A stretch of 64,000 nt of DNA from Cristatella mucedo (lineage: Eukaryota > Bryozoa > Phylactolaemata > Cristatellidae): positions 5,125,501 through 5,189,500 of the forward strand of contig WPIO01000019.1 in NCBI GenBank assembly GCA_009760855.2. The letters are read 5' to 3'. Below, piece by piece: positions 24,020 through 35,092 of the stretch (position 1 is the first letter of the stretch; every line of letters begins with the position of its first letter). A program made the translations under genes and the position numbers. Below the pieces are notes generated by a model. It worked only from the letters and a program-made list of their open reading frames with translations. It made no database searches and was not told where the DNA came from.

Positions 24020-24329
24020 TTATGTATGTTCACACTTGTGGCCATACGTTTTGATGCACCCACTGTAACTATAGCCACCTGGTCGACTATTACTATATAC
24101 AGTTTTAAAGTCCTCCCTGAGCATACAAACTTGTCAAATTGACGCCAAAGTAAACAAAACAGTCCAACACAATTTTCTAAACACCAAAGCTGCAGTATGG
24201 GCAGCAGAAACAACAAATCTAGTGCGATGTGGTCCCTCTTCGATTAGCGACCACTGTAGTGTACTCATAGCATGAATTTTTCGATAATGATATATGCCAT
24301 CAACTTCTGGCCAGTCTCCCTTCTACCGA

Positions 24330-26790
24330 TCTTGTCAAAGACACTGTAACGAGTCGTGGCAGACCAGCTGAACTCATATATTAAAATTTCCATCCTTGCT
24401 AGTAAGTTCCAGTCTGGTTTTTTTGAGCTTATCACTCCACAGAGTCAGCATTGCTTTGGGTGTATAATGACCGACTTGAATGCAGACTGAGGTAGAGCTT
24501 GTTTTGCTCGACTTGCTTGTTTTGCTCGACCTTTCGGCAGCTTTTGATTGATCACCAAGTCCGTCTTGATGGCCTCTCATCGGGCCTGGGCATCACTGGC
24601 ACTGCATAGCAATGGTTCAGGTCCTATCTCAGTGGGAGACTGCAGAGTATTGATGTGAATGGACAAAGATCATCCACTTAGGGTGCCTTATTGTAGGGTA
24701 CCTCAGGAATCTGGGTTTGGTCCTTTATTGCCAAGCACAATCTAGGCTTTAACTTCTATGCAGATGACACTCAGTTGTACCTTTGCTTTGATCTTTTCCA
24801 ACCCTCGAGCACTTCGAACTCTCTCAACTCCTATGCTGCATGTATTGATGACATGCGTACATGGCTGGGAGCAGATTTTCTTAAATAGAACGATGATGAT
24901 ACCAACGTGCATGTTCTGGGCAAACCAATCGTGATTGAGAAATGGGAACACGTGATGCTCAAAATCGACATCACCAGCTTATTTCGTGTTGAATATGAAC
25001 GAAATCTAGGTGTCATGTTCCGAAGTGACCTTCCATTAGATGACCACATTAGCTATACAGTCAAGTCTACTTACTTTCAGCTACATTATAATAATAATAA
25101 TAATAATTCACTTGATAAAGCGCCCTCAGAGAACTTAATCTCTCTCTAGGGGCTTTACATTTGCTGTAAAGTGAAATGCAATTGAATGGTAAGTAAAATC
25201 ATGCTTAAAAAACAAACGAAATGAATAATATGGTTAGGGATGACATGCACAGGGTCAGCATGCAAATGTGGTTAGTGGCAGCATGCACAGTGTCAGCACG
25301 AATAAGCACATCAAGGACAAATCACAGGGACCCACTAAATGCTGTCCTAAATAGGTGTGTTTTTAAGTTCCTTTTAAATGTGGTCAGGTCAGGGGATGTT
25401 CTGACGCAGGTCGGGAGGGAGGTCCAGGCTTTGGGAGCATATGAACTAAATGGACGGTCTCCAAAGGATACGTAGGATACAAAGTACGAGGTATTTGTAG
25501 ACTGTTGGTTTCCGAAAAGCGGGTGGTACGATTCTTGGCCTGATGGGATAGTATATCTGACAGATAGGCTGGAGCCATAGAATGAAGGGACCTAAAAGTG
25601 AGCGACAAAACCTTGAAGTCAATCCGTTGCTTGACTGGTAGCCAGTGCAGGTCGGCGAGAAGTGGAGTAATGTGGCAACTGCGACGCTCATGACAGACAA
25701 GCCTAGCTGTGGAGTTTTGCACCAGCTGCAATCGCCTGATCGCACATGCTGGTAGGCCAGTAAGCAGTGAGTTGCAGAAGTCAAGACGGGATGTCACGAA
25801 TGCATGGACCAACTTAGATGTGGTATCTTTATCTAAACAAGCCCGAATTTTAGCAATGTTATGAAGCTGAAAATAGGCGGATTTGACTGTGGAGCTGATA
25901 TGGTCGTCTAACGAGAGGTCGCTTTGGAATATGAAACCTAGATTTCGAGCTGATTTAACAGGAGATATGCTGGCAGAGCCAATTTTGAGAGTCAGCCTTT
26001 CCAATCTCTGAATCACACTGGGTTTGCCCATAACTAGTAAGTTAGTTTTATCATCGTTTAGTTTTAGGAAATTTGCTGCCATCCATGTGCGGATGTCATC
26101 AATGCATGCAGCTAGTGAGTTTAGAGAATTTGAGGTGCTCAAAGGCTGGCTCGAAGGCTACATTACATTGCTAAAACTCGGGCTAGTTTAGACAGGGTGA
26201 CCACGTCAAAATTGGTCAATACATTTGTGACATCCCGTCTTGACTTCTGTAACTCACTGCTGACCTTTCTACCCGCCTATGCACTCAGGTGCTTAAATCT
26301 GGTATAAAACTCTACAGCTAGGCTTTTCTGTCGTGAGCATCATAGTTTCTACATCTTACCACTTCTAGCCGACCTGCACTGTCTTCCCGTGAAGCAAGGC
26401 AGTGACTTCAAGGTTTTGTCACTCACGTTTAGGTTCCTTCATTCTTTAGCTGCAGCCTACCTATCACATCTATGCCATCACCAGGTTAAGCATCGAGCCA
26501 CCCACTTTTTGGATTCTAACTATTTACCCATAGCTCATACAAATCTCAAATCTTTTGGAGACCATGCCTTTAATGCATATGCTCCCGAAGCCTGGAACTC
26601 ACTCCTGACTTCCATCACGACATCTCCTGATTTGTCCAACTTTAAAAAAAAAGTAAATTCCCATCTATTTGTAAAAGCATTTAGTGAGTCTCTGTGATTT
26701 GACTTGTATGTGCTTATGCATGCTGACACTGCATGCTGCAACTAAGCTTACTTGCATGCTGACCCTGTAGCGATTTGCTTTCGGCCGATG
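24330..26790 (+). mobile_element. Old LINE-A copy split by an antiparallel LINE-A
   Basis: Degenerate RT region on the plus strand at 24330-25088: TTTTGCTCGACCTTTCGGCA, GGTCCTATCTCAGTGGGAGA and TTCTATGCAGATGACACTCA (the ADD codons). It resumes after the minus-strand insertion at 26157 with ACATTGCTAAAACTCGGGCT. The open tail reads QGSDFKVLSLTFRFLHSLAA and TNLKSFGDHAFNAYAPEAWN, ending at 26697. Many stops and indels in the 5' half make it older than the copies at 9.5 and 40 kb. Confidence 0.8.
25089..26156 (-). mobile_element. 5'-truncated LINE-A inserted antiparallel, 9-bp TSD
   Basis: On the minus strand this encodes the RT C-terminal region (WMAANFLKLNDDKTNLLVMG, FVTSRLDFCNSLLTGLPACA) and then the 3' end, with the (ATT)n tail at the left edge. 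GCTACATTA flanks it at 25080-25088 and 26157-26165, a target duplication within the older plus-strand LINE-A. The open frame of about 250 codons (25384-26142) shows it is a recent insertion. It starts just after the YADD region, a typical 5' truncation. Confidence 0.88.
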
Positions 26791-27289
26791 CAAAATACCC
26801 TGCCTGTCGAAAGATGTCGTCCAGGCCTCGCTGATAGCCCTTGAAAAGTATAAGTTGAAGAACACGAAGTGCATTTACATCATACATACCTGTACACCGA
26901 AACATGAAAACTGTAATCAGCTAAAGGGAGTGCACCGAACTGATTTAGGTATACAATAGAGACCCAACTTAAACAATGTCAAATGTAGCAATGACATATC
27001 TCGTCGTTTTGGGAATGCATCGAGAGTAAGCAAAAGCTGACCCACCTTTTACCGGATAAGGGGTCAATTACTTAGCATGCTGGGTTGCTAGGTGCACGTG
27101 GCAAACAGAACTCGGGACGTCTACGGATTCCACAAATAAAGAACATCCAATTTGGCTCTCCCTTTCTCCTGCTCTTGACAAGCCGTCAGTTACGGGACAA
27201 AAACGCTGTAAATTGATGTAAATACGATGAAATTGCCACCGACCTAAGCCCAGCAAAGTCCGGATGCGGCGATGTCGGACCTTGTTGTC
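26791..27289. other. No gene recognised
   Basis: No conserved content seen; not clearly part of the flanking LINE copies. Confidence 0.5.
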
Positions 27290-27525
27290 TATTGAGCATG
27301 CTACCACTAACCATTCGATCTTGCTTCCGTGGCAGCAAATGTAAAGTGCCTAGAAAGACGGCAAGGAAGTATGTGACCATGTTATTCCTTTTGTTTATTG
27401 AGCACGCTACTACTAACCATTCGATAGGGCTTTTTTCAGCAATGGTAAAGTGCCTAGAAAGAGATTGAGTTCTCTGAGCATGCTTTATCAAATGCATTTA
27501 TATTATCGGTATTATTATTATTATG
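27290..27525 (+). mobile_element. Two successive LINE-A 3' ends
   Basis: The family 3' end occurs twice in a row: CTACCACTAACCATTCGATC...AAAGTGCCTAGAAAGACGG, then CTACTACTAACCATTCGATA...AAAGTGCCTAGAAAGAGATT with a TTATTATTATTAT tail. The first lacks the second half of the hairpin, which suggests one LINE inserted at the tail of another, or a local duplication. Confidence 0.7.
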
Positions 27526-28047
27526 ATTGTGAGTAGACACCATGCACAAGAAGGCAATAGCTGATGTACAGATCATCCTTGGGAGTTGAATAGCTAAATG
27601 GTTAGCTAAAGCTCAATCGGTTGCTCAAGGTCAAATGTCACAAATAAGAAGGTACTGGCTGAGGAATAGTAGAAATCTTTACTCGTGATTAAATCTGTAC
27701 TTAAATGTTTATCCATTCGACATTTTTAAGATGGTGTCTGCGGTCTTCAATTCTCACAGTAAGTGCCGGCAAAAACTGAAGGTGCCCACCGGTTTCTGAC
27801 ACAAACACATAGTCACTGCTTTCACAGTATCTGAAATTTAAATAAATATTATTTAAAGCTAACGTCCCACGCATGACACTCTGACCTTGTCGTAATCGCC
27901 CAGTACTCACGGACAGCTGGGTGGGGGAATAGGAAGTGAAACAGCTGGCTCGATAACCTACCACCGGTAGGTGTCGTGCTGCACAATCATAGCGGGCCTA
28001 CCGTGGTCCTGTCGGCTTGACTGCCGTTAAAATCGGTTATAAAACGA
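27526..28047. promoter_or_regulatory. Upstream region of SUZ12
   Basis: Sequence immediately 5' of the SUZ12 start codon. It is more GC-rich over the last ~150 bases (CACCGGTAGGTGTCGTGCTG, GCGGGCCTACCG), but I see no TATA box or other definite element. A TGA at 28018-28020 is in frame with and 5' of the start, so translation cannot begin further upstream without splicing. Confidence 0.4.
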
Positions 28048-28156
28048 ATGCCTTCCGAGTACACTCGCAAGAAGGACCGGACGTCGGTACCGGAACCTTT
28101 GCAGGAAACCGACAATGCCGTCAGCGACCGGGAACTCTTTCTGAAGGCTTTCGAAA
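28048..28156 (+). CDS. SUZ12: SUZ12 exon 1 (start of PRC2 subunit)
   Basis: SUZ12 is the scaffold of Polycomb Repressive Complex 2. It holds EZH, EED and RBBP4/7 together so that histone H3 lysine 27 can be methylated in the nucleus. The frame from ATG 28048 reads MPSEYTRKKDRTSVPEPLQE, TDNAVSD, then RELFLKAFE, and is cut after one base of the next codon by donor A|GTAAGC. Joined to exon 2 (AG...) this gives ELFLKAFEKPTQIYRYLKLR. That is nearly residue for residue the first conserved block of animal SUZ12 (human E-L-F-L-Q-A-F-E-K-P-T-Q-I-Y-R-F-L-R). The N-terminal extension is much shorter than the Gly/Ser-rich vertebrate one. The first Met follows an in-frame stop, so the start is secure. Confidence 0.9.
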
Positions 28157-28824
28157 GTAAGCCAGCGAACTTTCCCAGCAAGGTGGTGTGCTCTGCAGCA
28201 GCAGAGGCTGCACAGGCATAGTGTAATGCTAGCTTGACACGTGGTCAAGCACACGGGACCCGTGGAATCTTATTCTATTTAGCCTGGCTACTTGGTGTTG
28301 CATCCCTGGTTCGGCAACCTGCTGCTCGACTGTGTCGGCTCCCAGTTCGAGTGGCCCAGTCTCACTGGGCTCGGCTTCAAGAGCAATTGACTCGGAAGTA
28401 AGGATTAGTGGAAGCCCATATTCGTTGCTATATCGCCTTTAGACTGACCGTATTACCGAATTGTGGCATGGGGATGCCTTTGTAAAATAGTGTCGTGCCC
28501 GGGCTGCATTGCCATTTGTTTCAATTTGGTTGATACTCCTATACCTTGACAGCATATATGTACAGGCTGTAATTGTATTGTCTTCCATGCGGTTTCTTGC
28601 TTCAAGGCACGAGGTTACATTGATAGACCTGCTGTGACTAGAGAAGCAGCAGGCAAATTATTATAGAAAACATGGTTTCTTGACCTCAGGGGAAGCTGGC
28701 TAAACTCTAATTATTAAGTTTGTGCTGTAATTTCTTTTACTCATTACTTAATCTCTGGTGTCTCTCCTTTGTATGTCCGTAAATGTCTATGTCAACTTTC
28801 TGGAGCTGAATTATGTTTTTCCAG
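28157..28824 (+). other. SUZ12 intron 1, first part
   Basis: Nothing recognised except the intron start GTAAGC. A possible alternative terminal exon follows at 28825. Confidence 0.5.
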
Positions 28825-29072
28825 AAATCGAAGTTGAAGCTGTAAAGCGACCGGACTGGGGGTGCATTAGAAAGCAACATGACGTTTATGCTTTCAAATT
28901 GCAATCTGAGAAAGTTGCCTTAAGAAGAAGGACTGGCATCTTGGCACAGTTGGCAGTAGAAACCATGACCTCCACCTCCTATAGAGGCTCTAGTTGTAGA
29001 AGCTCACCCATTGCAACAGACATGGCTCAAGCAGCTCTTTCAGCTACTCTGCTTCAGGCTGCCCGTTTGTAG
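28825..29072 (+). CDS. Possible alternative terminal exon or last exon of unknown gene
   Basis: After a good acceptor (TTATGTTTTTCCAG) an open frame of 82 codons runs to TAG at 29070-29072. It reads IEVEAVKRPDWGCIRKQHDV, then YAFKLQSEKVALRRR and MAQAALSATLLQAARL. An AATAAA lies 190 bp downstream. The acceptor phase (two bases completing a codon) is compatible with SUZ12 exon 1, so a transcript joining them would make a ~119-residue protein with only the first nine residues of the SUZ12 core. I do not recognise the peptide. It may instead end another gene whose earlier exons I cannot see, or be chance. Confidence 0.35.
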
Positions 29073-29263
29073 AGCAGAGTTAGCCATCGTCTTCATTAAC
29101 TTGTTAATCTAGTTTCATTGTTTTCTCTAATGCATTGGTACTTGTGTTTTTTATCACTAGTTATACTATTGTATAAGGTTGACTAACTATGGCTTAAGGC
29201 TATAGTGTGCCTACCGCTAAGGCATGCTAGATCACTTACCCTGTGCAGCACTTTGTGTAATTG

Positions 29264-29269
29264 AATAAA
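29264..29269 (+). terminator. Polyadenylation signal AATAAA
   Basis: AATAAA in the context TTGAATAAACTTCTG, 190 bp after the stop at 29072. It would serve the possible terminal exon 28825-29072. Not proof of transcription on its own. Confidence 0.4.
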
Positions 29270-29344
29270 CTTCTGAAAGTCAGAGCTTAGAAAATTGTGT
29301 GCATGTGTATGGGACTGTGATTTTCTAGTAATTTAAGCTGGATT

Positions 29345-29900
29345 GCAAACTGAGGGTGAATGGCAATTAGGTTCCTGTTCTGGCCCATTTTGTGTATTTT
29401 GCAAAACTCTGTAGTTTGGCTTGTTTGTCATGAGCGTCACAATTACCATATGAAAGCACTTCTCCTCAACCTGCACTGGCCTAACGTCAAGTATCTTATC
29501 GACTTCACTGCTCTGGCATTCAGTTTTAGGGACTTTTATTCTCTTGCTCCGGCTTACCTATCCAAAATACATCCTGAACAGACTTTGCATCGTATCACCC
29601 GATATTGTTACTCAAGAGGTTATTGTGCCTCGAACCAACATCAAATCTTTTAGAGACGATGTCTTTATTTCCTATGCTCTCAAAGCCTGCAATTTAACTG
29701 ACATATTGCTTTGCTCTGCATGTTCTGCCTTAATGACATTCAAAAGAGAAAAAAACTCACTTGCTCCTTCTAGCATTTCTTCCGCCATTGTGAATTGCTT
29801 CTTGTGTGCTTATGCCTGCCTGCTATCACTAAGCAGTCGGATGCTTCCTTCCCAGCATTGTTATATGTTAACTAAAGCTACGACTCAATTTTCATAGGCA
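29345..29900 (+). mobile_element. Old LINE-A RT C-terminal fragment
   Basis: Translates as LVCHERHNYHMKALLLNLHW, YLIDFTALAFSFRDFYSLAP and AYLSKIHPEQTLHRITR. This is the LINE-A region following the RT core, with frameshifts after that point. Strongly diverged; no 3' tail recognised. Confidence 0.65.
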
Positions 29901-30062
29901 CGTGTTGTGTGTGCATGTACATGCTTGTTAATGTGTGTCGAGATAGATTTATGCTAGCATTTACACTTCAACAAAGCTGTTATGGCCAAATAATCGATGC
30001 AGTACCTAGTTTTGTTCTGTACAGTGCATTCAGTCTAATGGGGTGTAAACGTGACTCCATAT

Positions 30063-30450
30063 CTAACTCCACACACCCGTAGGACTAAATGGGTGTTTTG
30101 CTTGAGTTGTATGTAGGAATGTAGGAATGTTTCTTTCTTTTCGGAAGCAATCTCCTTTAGCAGAGGAGAAACACCTCGGGGATTTATTGGCTAGTCTGGC
30201 ATCCCTATTCATTAGAAGCTTCAGTGGCTGAATGACTTTTTTCGGTAGCCCAGCCCAAATGGCAGTAATCCAGCCTAGTAACCAGTAATCCAGCGTAGTA
30301 ACCCAGATGGTTGGATTTTTAGCCACTCACCTATAGTCCCTAATCTTGGAGGGGAGCGAGCAATTATCAATGAGCAAGTCTTCTAGTCCAGCTGCTCACT
30401 TGTGTCCTATAAGTTGGATTTGGTTTTATCATCATTTGGTTTAAGGATGT
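30063..30450 (-). mobile_element. LINE-B fragment (minus)
   Basis: The minus frame reads AGLPKKVIQPLKLLMNRDAR, matching the LINE-B segment SLPKKATRPLQLPMNMAARL at 34.15 kb. Adjacent sequence (AGCAGAGGAGAAACACCTCG, CAATCCAGCCTAGTAACC) matches the LINE-B copy at 21.4 kb. Truncated at both ends. Confidence 0.65.
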
Positions 30451-30496
30451 GGGCCGACATCAAGGGTTGAATATTTTCAAGATAAGCATCTTGCCA

Positions 30497-30650
30497 TGCT
30501 GGTTCAGACCAGTTGAAAAGGTACCCGGTTCGGCTAAGGTCAAGGCTAATGTATTTGATAACTGAGGTCGTGGCAGGAAGAAGGCACCTGAATAGAGATT
30601 ATATTTTTTTATGGCGCTATGCAAATGAATTTATTGTATTTATGTATTTT
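30497..30650 (+). mobile_element. Degenerate SINE
   Basis: Head fragments (GCTGGTTCAGACCAG, GATAACTGAGGTCGTGGCAG) are followed by GGCACCTGAATAGAGATTAT, ATGGCGC and ATGAATTTATTGTATTTATG. The order matches the SINE family, with an extra ~40 bp in the head. Heavily decayed. Confidence 0.55.
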
Positions 30651-31165
30651 TTTTATCTGTGGCTGCTGCAAATTCCGACGGTTAAATGACATATACACGT
30701 AAATACAGCCTGCATTGAAAGTGATAGCTGATTCAATGGCCCCAAATTACTTTGCTCAAAGACTCGATATAAATGGACTACAGCCAATGACTCAGAAGGA
30801 ACTCTTGTGCAACTCCACAAGTGTCTGGTCTGCTGGATGAAACATCACCACCACACGATATGGATTGAGTGCAATTGGACAAGTTTGATTTGATTTCCTC
30901 GACTGCCGGCTTGATCATTGTTCTCAATCGTTGAAGTGCTGTGATCATAGTATCAAACACGGCCCATATATCGAGCATGGCTAGGGCATTAAAATTATCA
31001 TCATCGTTGCTGCTTTTTTGGTGTTGGTCACACGGAAGAGAGCAGTTTTAGTGCAGCAGTGTTTCTTGCATGTGTGTTCTCAGTCTAAAGGTCTAGCTGT
31101 CCACCTAAGGGATTTTTACTAGGTTCAGTTTTTGCATCTCACTGCTGTACATATGATCTTTTTAG

Positions 31166-31212
31166 AGCCCACTCAGATCTACCGATATCTCAAGCTGAGG
31201 AAGAAGTATTCT
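31166..31212 (+). CDS. SUZ12: SUZ12 exon 2
   Basis: Acceptor CTTTTTAG, then AG that completes Lys from exon 1, then PTQIYRYLKLRKKYS, and a strong donor TCT|GTAAGT in phase 0. The human counterpart is P-T-Q-I-Y-R-F-L-R-T-R-N-L-I-A. At 47 nt it is short but unambiguous. The next ~44 residues of the family (the F-L-x-R-T-L-x-Y-M block and the basic stretch after it) should lie between here and 44.42 kb and were not placed with confidence. Confidence 0.92.
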
Positions 31213-31498
31213 GTAAGTAGATTGGTTTGTTTACTTTTGTCAAAGCTACAATAGGTGCTGTTAGGACAACTGGGCTAGCATTTAAAATTTGGCAATGTGG
31301 GAATGCAGATGCATCGGTATGAGGAAGCTGAGTGCCGGAAGTTGCTGGTGTTCTTGATTCTCCTTCTCCAAGTACTCTAGCCACGATACGCTTTAACTTT
31401 AAAAGATATACACACTCATTGCCTTATACAGGCTAGGTCAGTCCTGCATATTACTTGTTTTTCCTATTTTCCTAGTTCAATCATTGTATATAAAAAAT

Positions 31499-31627
31499 AT
31501 AATTCATTTATATAGCGCTCCAAGGGAACTCAGGTACTTCACACATGCCTCGGGGCTCGAGCCCACGACCTCAGTCAGACCTTGGTAGGGGCAAGTACCT
31601 TAACCGCTAAACCAAACCAGCTCGGCG
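31499..31627 (-). mobile_element. tRNA-derived SINE (minus) in SUZ12 intron
   Basis: Reverse complement shows the tRNA-like head (GCGGTTAAGGTACTTGCCCC), GTGGGCTCGAGCCCCGAGGC, the LINE-A-like stem and a short T/A tail (TATATAAATGAATTATA). Slightly shorter in the stem than the copy at 12518. Confidence 0.8.
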
Positions 31628-32789
31628 GTTTTCCTACCTGTAAGCCTGTGTGATCCTGTAAATGTCTCCAAACTTGGATAGCAATGAGCCTTTAGTACAA
31701 ATGACTGAGTGTGCCCACTGCTAGTGTCAGGGTGATGGTTAGCTTGTTCACTGTGTCTTTGTTAAGTTTGCTGACTGTTGTCGTTGGCTGTCAGCCCGGT
31801 GATGGCTTTGAGGAATGTGCCTGTGTGTAACTATAATTTGCTGCCAATTCACATGCAGCAAGGATGGATCTTTCGATTTTCCAATAGCTGCCCAAATGAA
31901 CTTCCTTCTGTATTTCTTACTTTGTAGTGTAAATTGTGATCATTACATCCACTTCTTGCCTGGTTATATGGTTTTGTGTTACGACCTCCAAATTGTTGCT
32001 GAGTGTATTTAATGCTACTAGACCACATGGGGTTTTTCGGCATGCAGTTTGCTCAAGATAGTTGGTGTTATGCTGTTGTAATGTTGATTGTTGCTTCCAT
32101 GATTTGTATGCAATTCACTGCCCGATTTCAGACAGTCTTATTCTATGGGCAAGACAATGTCTTCCGAGCTATTAAATAGTGAGCTGCCATAGCAGGCAGC
32201 CAGCTGTCATATGCAGGCACCAAAGTGAGACGATGCTGTGCTGTGGTTGCTATGCCTCCAATGGTGTTAGCCTCTGTTAATAAACCCTTAATGTGATTGT
32301 AGCTTCTCTAATTTGTGACCATTAGCAAATATTTGTTCAGCTTCATGCCTGCTGATGTATTCAGCTTTATTTAGTGGAAACCCATGGGTTGATCGATGAA
32401 GTTTAGCTTTGCATTATTGAAAGACTTAGCAGGATTTACTGTTTACATGTGTGCATACGCAACAGTCTGAAAGGTGCAAGAAGTGCGCCGACAGATACTG
32501 TAGTACTATTCGAAGAGTTCACTTTCAGTGCCCCAGTGCTTACAAAGGTAGTCTCGTCGTTGAGATACTGTACTTGATTTCTCGATCACTTGGTGGTAAG
32601 TGTCTTGGTAGGCATGGGTTAGCGTTTGTGTCCTTTCGATTGCTTTGCACAACATATGCTGTGAGGTTTTTTATACATGTTTTAGAGACAACCTATGGTG
32701 TGAGGTTTTTTATACATGTTTCAGAGATTCTTGCCCGAAAAATAGTTCCATATAGTTAAATATAGTTCCAAAAGCCTATAGCTTGCTCT
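31628..32789 (+). other. SUZ12 intron; possible small exon at 32461-32548
   Basis: Mostly unrecognised. At 32461-32548 an acceptor-like GCAACAG is followed by an open phase-0 segment containing RYCSTIRRVHFQCPSAYK and a GTAGTC donor. The part IRRVHFQ loosely resembles the basic block I-K-R-K-T-F-K of SUZ12, so this could be a missing exon, but the match is too weak to call. At 32650-32725 a ~39-bp unit (TTTTTTATACATGTTT...) is repeated twice. Confidence 0.3.
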
Positions 32790-33010
32790 TTACTGACATC
32801 GCGACATCTCCTTGACTTGAACGGCATTAAAAAACTAAACTCCACATGTTCTTCACAGCATTTACTCTTTAGTCTTAGATCTTTGTGTGAATTCCCCTTT
32901 GCACGGTTATTCCTGTTAAGACTGTTCATGTTATCACTAACCGATTGACTCTCTCCTTTTCTTGCATATGTAAAGTGCCTAGAAAGAGATTTAGTTCTCC
33001 ATGTTGCTCT
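32790..33010 (+). mobile_element. LINE-A 3' end in SUZ12 intron
   Basis: Diverged copy of the RT tail and 3' end: ACATCGCGACATCTCCTTGA, CACAGCATTTA, GTTATCACTAACCGATTGAC, then AAAGTGCCTAGAAAGAGATT and TAGTTCTCC. No microsatellite tail left. Confidence 0.65.
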
Positions 33011-34059
33011 GAAAATATAAAATTATCATTCCACTGCACTTGCCCAAAGTTGCATGTGCTTGGTGTGCTCATGCTAAGCTATTGTCTTTTCTTGCATTTG
33101 CACACATGCTGTTTAGCTATGACGTTATGGTCGTTATAGACTCAACTTTCGCCTGGATGACTTACTGGATATTACTGTTGCTTCTCGAAAGGAGCGACTG
33201 TTTGGGCCAAATAAGCTTTATTTAAATCTATTTTTCTTTGAGTTCCATGCTAATCAAGGTACAGCTTGATCACTTTAGCTGATTTCCCAACCATTATGCA
33301 TTAACAATAGCTCTGCAATGAATTATATTTCTGTGCTCTTAAGTTCGTCACAGCAGCAAATGGATCATACAATTGTCTTGTGAGTGGTCAATCCGAGAAT
33401 TAAATCAAATTTTAGGTGTCAATAGCAGCACAAAAGAGCTTTCCAAATAAATCTTCCGGCACATTATAAAGTAATACTGGAAGTAGAAACCAGGCAAGCA
33501 ATTCAGTTCTGCTTTGGCTAAGACGATCCGTTAGAAAACTGACATGGTAGATGCATATATCCTAGATTCGAGAGTTGCAAGCTTTGTGTTCACTGCCTTA
33601 TGTAATAGAATAGTTTAGTTCATGATTTGGCAACCTGCGCACTTCCTGTCAAGTGATGTACTCGAATAAATGCACTATGTCGAAAAAAGTCCTTCTGAAT
33701 GACTGATGCTGCTGTAGCTGCTACTGTGTTCCTGTAATAAGAGGATTTTCTACGATTCCAGGCATATCGAGCTGTGCACAGCATGCAAACATATTTACTG
33801 ACAGCTCACAAACGAAGGCATTTGTTGTGATATATGCTTTTACTATGACGTTACACCACTATGATTCTTTATGACGTCCCTTATCAAAGCAGGCATAGAG
33901 GCCACAAGCTTCTGCACTGTCTCCTGTGCTCTAGCATTCCTCAGAGCCTGAATTGTACTGAAAAGATTTTCTTACTTATATAGGCCAGACACCCTACTCA
34001 GCTGCCTGTCAATTTTGTACCCTAAATGTAATATGGGGTTTAGATCCGGTGGCTGGCTG
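33011..34059 (+). other. SUZ12 intron: nothing recognised
   Basis: No exon, element or RNA identified in this kilobase. Confidence 0.5.
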
Positions 34060-34735
34060 GGTCACTGCATCAGCAACTCCCATTGCAAAAAATTTAACTA
34101 ACTCCTTAGTTCTATCTCGACTTGGTCGTTGTAATTCCCTTTTGGCAAGTCTACCAAAGAAAGCAACTAGGCCATTGCAGCTGCCTATGAATATGGCTGC
34201 AAGGCTAGTCTTCAAGTCCCAGAGGTTTGAGCACGTCTGAGTCTCCTTTGCTAAAAGAGCTAGGAGGGATCCGGTTTATCAACAGGTGGAGAGCAAAGTT
34301 CTTACACTGACCCACAAGGCCCGCCACGGCTTGGCTCCTTCGTACTTAGCTGAACTGCCGCACCAGTTCAGCCTCTTTGTGTCCTCGGGTCCTGTATGGA
34401 CATTAAATTAGGTGTTCCTGCTTAAAGACTGCGTTGGCAATAGAGGCTTTAGCTTTGCAGGTCCTAGACTGTGGAACTCGCTTCCACAATTCTTACGTTA
34501 CGGCAACTACTCTCCTGCTGCCGATTATGGCTCATCCTTTTCAGTGGTCTTGAGCTGCTACTTCCATGCTACTCACTACCTCAACTGCTATCCTGACTCT
34601 GCTATGCTTTCCACTTTCTCTTTGTTTGCGTGAGACAAAGTCTGTTGGCTTCCAAATGCATACCGAATGCCACTTAAGCTGTGAGTGATACACAACTGTC
34701 CTGCGTAACACCAAATAGTCTTTATGGCTAGAGTA
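34060..34735 (+). mobile_element. LINE-B, RT tail and 3' end
   Basis: Plus-strand frames with shifts read LVLSRLGRCNSLLASLPKKA, then a PLLKEL-like segment, then SFAGPRLWNSLPQFLRYGNY and HATHYLNCYPDSAMLSTFSL with a stop at 34633. The 3' untranslated part follows (GAGACAAAGTCTGTTGGCTT, CCTGCGTAACACC). This copy gives the orientation of the family and shows that the repeats at 19388, 35152 and 58161 are its 3' ends. Confidence 0.75.
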
Positions 34736-35092
34736 GTTATCTTACTGCTACGTAAAACGATCCACAAGTAGTGTATTTGCACTTGGCAAGTCAACTTGCT
34801 AGACGTATTGGTCCATAATACCTTCTTTCTGATTGATGCCGAGTTCCAACACCTTTTTTTAGCACCAAAGCAGCCCAAATAGTCACCGATTTCCTGCCAA
34901 ATATCACAATAGATTGAAGGCAGTCAATTCGGCTCACCCTATCGTACCTTCTGCTGGCATTCTTATGTATTGCTTTCTTTTAACCCAATATCACTGATTT
35001 GTCTTAGTCTGTCCCTTAAGTAGAATCCCAATCGCCCTGTATTCAGAAGGCGTGATCGCGGCTCACCATAAGAGGTCCAGTTATGAGCCGAG

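Noticed and set aside
27701-27964. Minus-strand frame starting 84 bp from the SUZ12 start, suggesting a divergent gene
   Set aside because: The peptide is not recognisable and no splice or promoter signal supports it beyond a chance GTGAGT.
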